Assembly (NCBI RefSeq): GCF_018256155.1 | Contig: NZ_JAERLY010000006.1 | Coordinates: forward strand, 114,282-178,281 | Direction of reading: 5' to 3' | Length of the DNA: 64,000 nt | From: Gluconobacter sp. Dm-62 | GTDB lineage: Bacteria; Pseudomonadota; Alphaproteobacteria; Acetobacterales; Acetobacteraceae | Shown here: positions 62,370 to 64,000 of the stretch, piece by piece | Position numbering within the stretch: the first letter of the stretch is position 1 | Layout of the letters: the number at the start of each line of letters is the position of its first letter | Notes under the pieces: generated by a model | What the model was told of the DNA's origin: nothing | Seen by the model: only the letters and a program-made list of their open reading frames with translations | Database searches by the model: none | Made by a program: the position numbers and the translations under genes

Positions 62370-64000
62370 ATGCCCCGCGCCCCCACCTTCCTGTCGCCAT
62401 TCGACGCTCCGGCCCTTGTCGCCCGTCGCGGCCTGTCCTCGCTCCTCACCCCGGATGGCGAACTGCTGGACCTCACAGCAGAAGAAACCCGCGAGCGCCT
62501 CACCCAGCTTCCCCCGCCGCTTCTGGTCCACGGTCCCGCCGCCCTGCGCGCGCTGGATCTCTCACCGCTCTCCCAGCCTGTCCCATGGTTCGACCTGCTG
62601 GACCTCTTCCTGTTCGTCCGCCCCGCCACAACCGTCGCCCCAACTCCGCGCGGACTGGCCCTCGCCCTCGGCATCGAGCCGCCCGAAACCATCTGCGCGG
62701 ACCTCCTGCCCGTCCTGTGCGAAACCCTGCTCGACGAACTGCGGCACAAGGCCGAAACGCCCGAAGGTACCCGCCTGCGCGCGCTGATGGTCCCCCTGAC
62801 CCGCGCCGGATGGGCCTGGAGCGGCGAAGTCACGGACGTCCTCGGTACTCCACGAGACACGACCGGCGCACACCCTTACGAAGCCATCCGCATCTGGAAA
62901 CGCCTGCCGCGCTGGGAAGAAACAGCCCCACGCCCCGCGCCCGGAAGCCAGCCCGTCTCGCCCAACGCCGCCCGCCAGCGCCTGCGCGAGATCCTTGGCG
63001 AAAACGCTGAAATCCGCCCCGGACAGGCCGATTTCGCTTCCGTCGCCACCGCCGCCTTCGAGCCGCGCGAAAGCATCGGATCCCCCAATGTCGTCCTCGC
63101 CGAAGCCGGAACCGGTACGGGCAAGACGCTGGGCTATATCGCCCCCGCCAGCCTCTGGGCCGAACAGAATGACGGCGCCGTCTGGGTCAGCACCTATACC
63201 CGCCATCTCCAGCGCCAGATCGAGCAGGAACTCCGCCGCCTCTACCCGGACGAAACGACCCTGCGGAACAAGGTCGTCGTCCGCAAAGGCCGCGAGAACT
63301 ATCTGTGCCTGCTGAACATGGAAGACCTGCTCAACGTCGCCACCTCCCGAGGCCCTGACGGTTACTCAGCGCTCCTTCCGATGGCTCTGCTCGCCCGCTG
63401 GGCCGAAGCCAGCCGCGACGGCGATCTCATGGGCGGCGATCTGCCCGGCTGGTTTGGCGAACTCTTCGGCTCCGGCACATTGTTTGGCGTGGCAGACCGG
63501 CGCGGCGAATGCATCCACGCCGCCTGCCCGCATTACCAGACCTGCTTCGTCGAACACGGAATCCGCCGCGCCCGTCAGGCCGATCTGGTCGTCGCCAACC
63601 ACGCCCTCGTCATGTCACAGGCCGCCTGGGCCGCCCTCGCCCCGCCCGGCCTGCCGGACGAGGACACGACACCCACCCGCTACGTCTTCGATGAAGGCCA
63701 TCACGTCCCGGACGCCGCCGACAGCGCCTTCGCCATGGCCCTGTCCGGCCTCGAAGCCGCCGAACTCCGCCGCTGGCTTCTGGGTGCCGAAGGCAGCCGC
63801 TCCCGCGCGCGCGGCCTGCAACGCCGGCTGGACGATCTGGTCGAACGCCTCCCCATGATCGACACGCCGCTCCACGCCGCACTTCAGGCCGCAAGGAGCC
63901 TGCCTGCCCCCGGCTGGAGCACGCGTCTGCGCCGCATCCAGCGCACCATCGGCCACAAGCCCCAGGATCTTCCGGTCCGCATCGTTCAGCGCATCGCGCG
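62370..64000 (+). CDS. DinG/XPD-type Fe-S ATP-dependent helicase, partial (runs off right edge)
   Basis: 543 residues are visible from the ATG at 62370 (MPRAPTFLSPFDAPALVARR); the reading frame is still open at the window end. Walker A is at 244-253 (AEAGTGTGKT); four cysteines at 313, 381, 386 and 392 fit the XPD/DinG iron-sulfur cluster; the DEAH-box variant DEGH is at 441-444. The N-terminal about 230 residues before Walker A are unusually long and unassigned. Probably a 5'-3' helicase in repair or replication. Divergent from lysS with 210 bases between starts. Confidence 0.9.
   Translation, partial: MPRAPTFLSPFDAPALVARRGLSSLLTPDGELLDLTAEETRERLTQLPPPLLVHGPAALRALDLSPLSQPVPWFDLLDLFLFVRPATTVAPTPRGLALALGIEPPETICADLLPVLCETLLDELRHKAETPEGTRLRALMVPLTRAGWAWSGEVTDVLGTPRDTTGAHPYEAIRIWKRLPRWEETAPRPAPGSQPVSPNAARQRLREILGENAEIRPGQADFASVATAAFEPRESIGSPNVVLAEAGTGTGKTLGYIAPASLWAEQNDGAVWVSTYTRHLQRQIEQELRRLYPDETTLRNKVVVRKGRENYLCLLNMEDLLNVATSRGPDGYSALLPMALLARWAEASRDGDLMGGDLPGWFGELFGSGTLFGVADRRGECIHAACPHYQTCFVEHGIRRARQADLVVANHALVMSQAAWAALAPPGLPDEDTTPTRYVFDEGHHVPDAADSAFAMALSGLEAAELRRWLLGAEGSRSRARGLQRRLDDLVERLPMIDTPLHAALQAARSLPAPGWSTRLRRIQRTIGHKPQDLPVRIVQRIA

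Noticed and set aside
1..64000. CRISPR arrays, insertion sequences, rRNA and prophage genes
   Set aside because: No regularly spaced repeats, transposase, integrase, terminase or rRNA-like sequence was found on reading both strands.

Overview
The window is one GC-rich chromosomal segment of an alphaproteobacterium, most likely an acetic acid bacterium (Acetobacteraceae, Gluconobacter/Komagataeibacter-like). This rests on a complete cytochrome bo3 ubiquinol oxidase operon (cyoABCD), a class I lysyl-tRNA synthetase, a Suv3-like helicase/S4/fdxA cluster, an hdaA-purM-purN-ppk-ppx neighbourhood, and Hint/AIDA-type proteins. Assignment below family level is inference. I saw no insertion sequence, phage, CRISPR array or rRNA; there is one tRNA-Arg(ACG).

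Layout. 0-10.4 kb: a tightly packed minus-strand run (three Tat-exported TlpA-like proteins, an N-formylglutamate amidohydrolase-like protein, aroE, coaE, dnaQ, two glycosyltransferases, an AsnB-type amidotransferase, a dihydroorotase), most junctions overlapping by 1-4 bases. 10.4-12 kb: divergent argH followed by a 43-codon lptM-like lipoprotein gene. 12-18.7 kb: gluQ, an HNH protein, a CHRD protein, a repeat-containing secreted protein, guaA, a small lipoprotein, tRNA-Arg, a lone response regulator, a trypsin-like protease and cdd. 18.7-22.7 kb: lysA and a TIGR02302/DUF4175 membrane protein. In many alphaproteobacteria tlpA-argH-lptM-lysA-TIGR02302 are contiguous, so the 12-18.7 kb block looks like an interruption of that locus.

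22.7-32.9 kb: a secreted unknown, a HAD acid phosphatase, an MFS transporter, CDP-diglyceride hydrolase, ppx, ppk and hdaA on the minus strand, divergent from purM-purN. 32.9-35.1 kb is a visibly AT-richer island: an intergenic stretch with a perfect 20-bp palindrome and an 82-base imperfect inverted repeat, then a GT2-like glycosyltransferase. 35.1-41 kb: ndk, an ABC-F ATPase, a Hint/AIDA-repeat protein with a structured leader, and an AI-2E-type permease. 41-46 kb: a surface-polysaccharide module (DegT aminotransferase, WbpM-like 4,6-dehydratase, WecA/WbpL-like initiating transferase) and a MarR regulator.

46-64 kb: an M17 aminopeptidase, the helicase-S4-fdxA cluster, the cyo operon, a YccA-like protein, thpR and a uracil-DNA glycosylase-like gene, then lysS-mprF-marC. 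MprF keeps its membrane part but seems to lack the C-terminal half of its synthase domain. A DinG/XPD-type Fe-S helicase runs off the right edge. The themes are cell-envelope building and modification (O-antigen-like sugars, lipid trafficking, Tat/TlpA redox), nucleotide synthesis and polyphosphate metabolism. The least explained parts are the triple TlpA run, the AT-rich island, the Hint protein and the truncated MprF beside lysS.
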